Source of the DNA: Paenibacillus terrigena DSM 21567
GTDB taxonomy: Bacteria > Bacillota > Bacilli > Paenibacillales > Paenibacillaceae
NCBI RefSeq assembly: GCF_000374845.1
Contig: NZ_KB895416.1
Location: forward strand, 248,001 to 312,000
Reading direction: 5' to 3'
Length of the DNA stretch: 64,000 nt
Shown here in pieces: positions 62,257 to 64,000 of this stretch. A model generated the notes under the pieces. The model ran no database searches, had not been told where the DNA came from, and worked only from the letters and a program-made list of their open reading frames with translations. The stretch's first letter is position 1. Every line of letters begins with the position of its first letter. Both the position numbers and the translations under genes were made by a program.

Positions 62257-63411
62257 ATGAAGTTGGGTGTCATTGGCTATGGAAGCCGGATTAGTTATGT
62301 GATATCGGAAATGATTAATCAAGATGCGCGGTGCCAAATTGCGGCGATCGTCGATGTTCGGAAGGATGAAATTCGTACGGCATTAGCAGAACAAGGGAAA
62401 ACGGATGTACGATTCTATGATACGGCTGAAGCGATGCTCGAATCGGAAGCTTTGGACGGTGTCGTCATTGGTACGCGGTGTTCACTGCATACGGAGATGG
62501 CGATCAAGGTGCTCGCTACGGGACTCCCGCTCTATGTGGAGAAGCCGGTCTCTACGACGATGGAGGATTTATATCGACTCAAGGATGCTTATGAGGTATC
62601 GGATTCGAAGGTTATCGTCTCTTTCCCTCTTCGTAACTCGGAGATTGTGAAGCAAGTGAAGGAGATTATCAACTCCGGCAAAATCGGAACCGTCGAGCAT
62701 GTCCAAGCGGTGAATAATGTTCCGTACGGCAATGTCTATTATCAGAACTGGTATCGGGATGAAGAAGAGACAGGCGGCCTATTCCTTCAGAAAGCGACGC
62801 ATGATCTGGATTATCTTAATGATGTGATCAAGCTGAAGCCAGTTAGCATCTGCGCGATGACGTCGAAGCAAATTTTCAAAGGAACCAAGCCTGCGGGACT
62901 CAAATGCAAAGAATGCGAAGAGAATCGCACTTGTGCAGAGAGTACGGCTTTCAAGACAGATGGAACGGAAATGTGGGAATATTGCGCGTTTGCCGAGGAT
63001 ACGGGCAATGAAGATTCAGGCAGCTGCATCGTTCGGTATGAATCAGGCATGCATCTGACGTATTCACAGAACTTCTTCGCGCGTCGTGGTGCACAAGCAC
63101 GTGGGGCTAGATTTTTAGGATACAAAGGAACGGTCGAATTCGATTTCTATACCGGTATCGTTAAAGTTCATATGCATCATACACCGCGCGTGGAGACGTA
63201 TGATTTTTCACTCGGCGGCGGACATTTTGGCGGGGATACGGATTTGGCGAAAAACTTCATCGAGTTGATGCAAGGGACAGCGGAATCAAGATATCCGCTA
63301 GAAGATGGGCTGTTAAGCGCATTGATGTGCTTGAAGGCGAGAGAATCAGCGATGACGGATACATTCCAATCACTAGAGTGGGGCCATGTTCGTGAAGCTG
63401 TCCACATTTAA
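62257..63411 (+). CDS. Gfo/Idh/MocA-family oxidoreductase
   Basis: A 384-residue two-domain dehydrogenase. The Rossmann part starts MKLGVIGYGSRISYVISEMI and the catalytic Lys lies in LYVEKPVSTTM near 97-107. The substrate domain has QKATHDLDYLNDVI, with a His near 185. A small cysteine cluster (LKCKECEENRTCAES near 216-230) is seen, as in a subset of the family that may bind metal there. ATG 62257 follows GAGGAGGCTTAT. The substrate is likely a sugar or glycoside linked to the following DUF4091-like gene. Confidence 0.9.
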   Translation: MKLGVIGYGSRISYVISEMINQDARCQIAAIVDVRKDEIRTALAEQGKTDVRFYDTAEAMLESEALDGVVIGTRCSLHTEMAIKVLATGLPLYVEKPVSTTMEDLYRLKDAYEVSDSKVIVSFPLRNSEIVKQVKEIINSGKIGTVEHVQAVNNVPYGNVYYQNWYRDEEETGGLFLQKATHDLDYLNDVIKLKPVSICAMTSKQIFKGTKPAGLKCKECEENRTCAESTAFKTDGTEMWEYCAFAEDTGNEDSGSCIVRYESGMHLTYSQNFFARRGAQARGARFLGYKGTVEFDFYTGIVKVHMHHTPRVETYDFSLGGGHFGGDTDLAKNFIELMQGTAESRYPLEDGLLSALMCLKARESAMTDTFQSLEWGHVREAVHI

Positions 63412-63439
63412 CTAATTCATAAGAGAGAAGGTATTGAGC

Positions 63440-64000
63440 ATGGAACAATCCAATCTGTTTCAATCGATCACATTAGATGCGTTGTCTAAAGTATTCGCAG
63501 ATGAGAAGCCACAAGGGGGAGCCTATACAAAGGGTTCGGCATTATATGGGGAGACATTTGCTTTTCAAGTGGCTTACAGTGCAGAGCGATTATTCAAAAA
63601 CTTGCAAGTCGAAGTCGAGTCAACGATTGGGTTACCTTTTCACGTGAGAGCGGTTGGGTTAGTGCCTTCGGAAATGCCTTGTTATTTCGACCATGATGCC
63701 GACGTATTGCGGACAACGGCAGGGTTATACCCAGATCCGTTATATGAACTGGAGCATACAGCGATCCATGCATTGCCTAAGCAGTGGCGTTCGCTCTGGA
63801 TTCATGTCGATCTCGATGATACGGTACAACCGGGTGATCATGAGGTGAAGGTATCGATCAAATCGGAGGAGGGTGCTCTACTTGCGACGAACACGTTCGT
63901 GCTCAATGTGATTCCAGCGAAGCTGCCGAAGCAGCGGTTGATTCACACGGAATGGTTCCATACGGATTGTATAGCGACCCAATATGGCGTGGACGTGTTT
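63440..64000 (+). CDS. DUF4091-like glycoside-hydrolase-associated protein, N-terminal part
   Basis: ATG 63440 follows GAGAAGGTATT, 28 bp after the dehydrogenase gene, and 187 codons run to the window edge. The N-terminal beta-sandwich-like region includes GSALYGETFAFQVAYSAERL. The stretch VIPAKLPKQRLIHTEWFHTD near the end matches what I recall at the entry to the DUF4091/GH123-like catalytic barrel. No signal peptide is seen, so the protein would be cytoplasmic. The catalytic part is missing from the window. Confidence 0.65.
   Translation, partial: MEQSNLFQSITLDALSKVFADEKPQGGAYTKGSALYGETFAFQVAYSAERLFKNLQVEVESTIGLPFHVRAVGLVPSEMPCYFDHDADVLRTTAGLYPDPLYELEHTAIHALPKQWRSLWIHVDLDDTVQPGDHEVKVSIKSEEGALLATNTFVLNVIPAKLPKQRLIHTEWFHTDCIATQYGVDVF

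Overview
The window looks like chromosomal DNA of a Paenibacillus-type member of the Bacillales. The evidence is strong purine-rich ribosome-binding sites with many TTG and GTG starts, an LplB/YtcP-type sugar ABC transporter without its own ATPase, AraC regulators next to Gfo/Idh/MocA and TIM-barrel sugar enzymes, an S-layer-homology (SLH) protein, and a Bacillus-style NfeD/flotillin operon behind a SigW-type promoter. No tRNA, rRNA, CRISPR array or insertion sequence was recognised.

Layout. 1-4990: start of a minus-strand AraC regulator, divergent from a Leloir operon galK-galE-galT plus a mutarotase-like gene. 5052-8381: a MarR regulator, an O-acetylhomoserine sulfhydrylase and an iron-type alcohol dehydrogenase. 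8391-10787: SigW promoter, nfeD, floT and a 45-residue charged peptide gene. 10845-11026: an array of roughly 50-bp intergenic repeats. 11035-16890: an MFS permease divergent from iolD-iolB-iolC and a GDPD-family gene. 16917-27014: a palindromic LacI-type operator, then a ten-kilobase sugar operon (ABC permease, lipoprotein, ABC permease, PHP hydrolase, LacI, PfkB kinase, M17 aminopeptidase, aldo/keto reductase, TIM-barrel isomerase). 27100-31525: a DUF441 membrane protein, then an AraC regulator divergent from isomerase, dehydrogenase, isomerase. 31637-33507: an Xaa-Pro peptidase and a membrane-anchored helical protein.

33508-52217 is an exopolysaccharide locus. A 623-bp leader holds a candidate EAR-like structured RNA, a cre-like site and an intrinsic terminator. 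It precedes a CapD/EpsC-type enzyme, galU, an aminotransferase, a CDP-glycerol transferase homologue, a priming sugar transferase, two glycosyltransferases, an EpsG-type polymerase, a flippase, LicD and TagD. Then come a YwqE-type phosphatase, an SLH protein, the YwqC/YwqD tyrosine kinase pair and a copper-amine-oxidase-N protein. The part from about 37 to 46 kb is visibly AT-rich, as expected of an exchangeable polysaccharide cassette.

52360-64000: a SIS-domain sugar isomerase, a VOC-family gene broken by one stop codon, a transporter with a small partner protein, a preQ1-I riboswitch controlling a queuosine-precursor transporter and queF, lutABC with its FadR-type regulator, two copies of a 154-168 bp element with terminal inverted repeats, and an AraC regulator divergent from a Gfo/Idh/MocA gene and a truncated DUF4091-like gene.

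The gene sets suggest a plant- or soil-associated carbohydrate scavenger that uses galactose, inositol and oligosaccharides, oxidises lactate, and builds a phosphorylation-controlled, probably glycerol-phosphate-decorated capsule or biofilm polymer.
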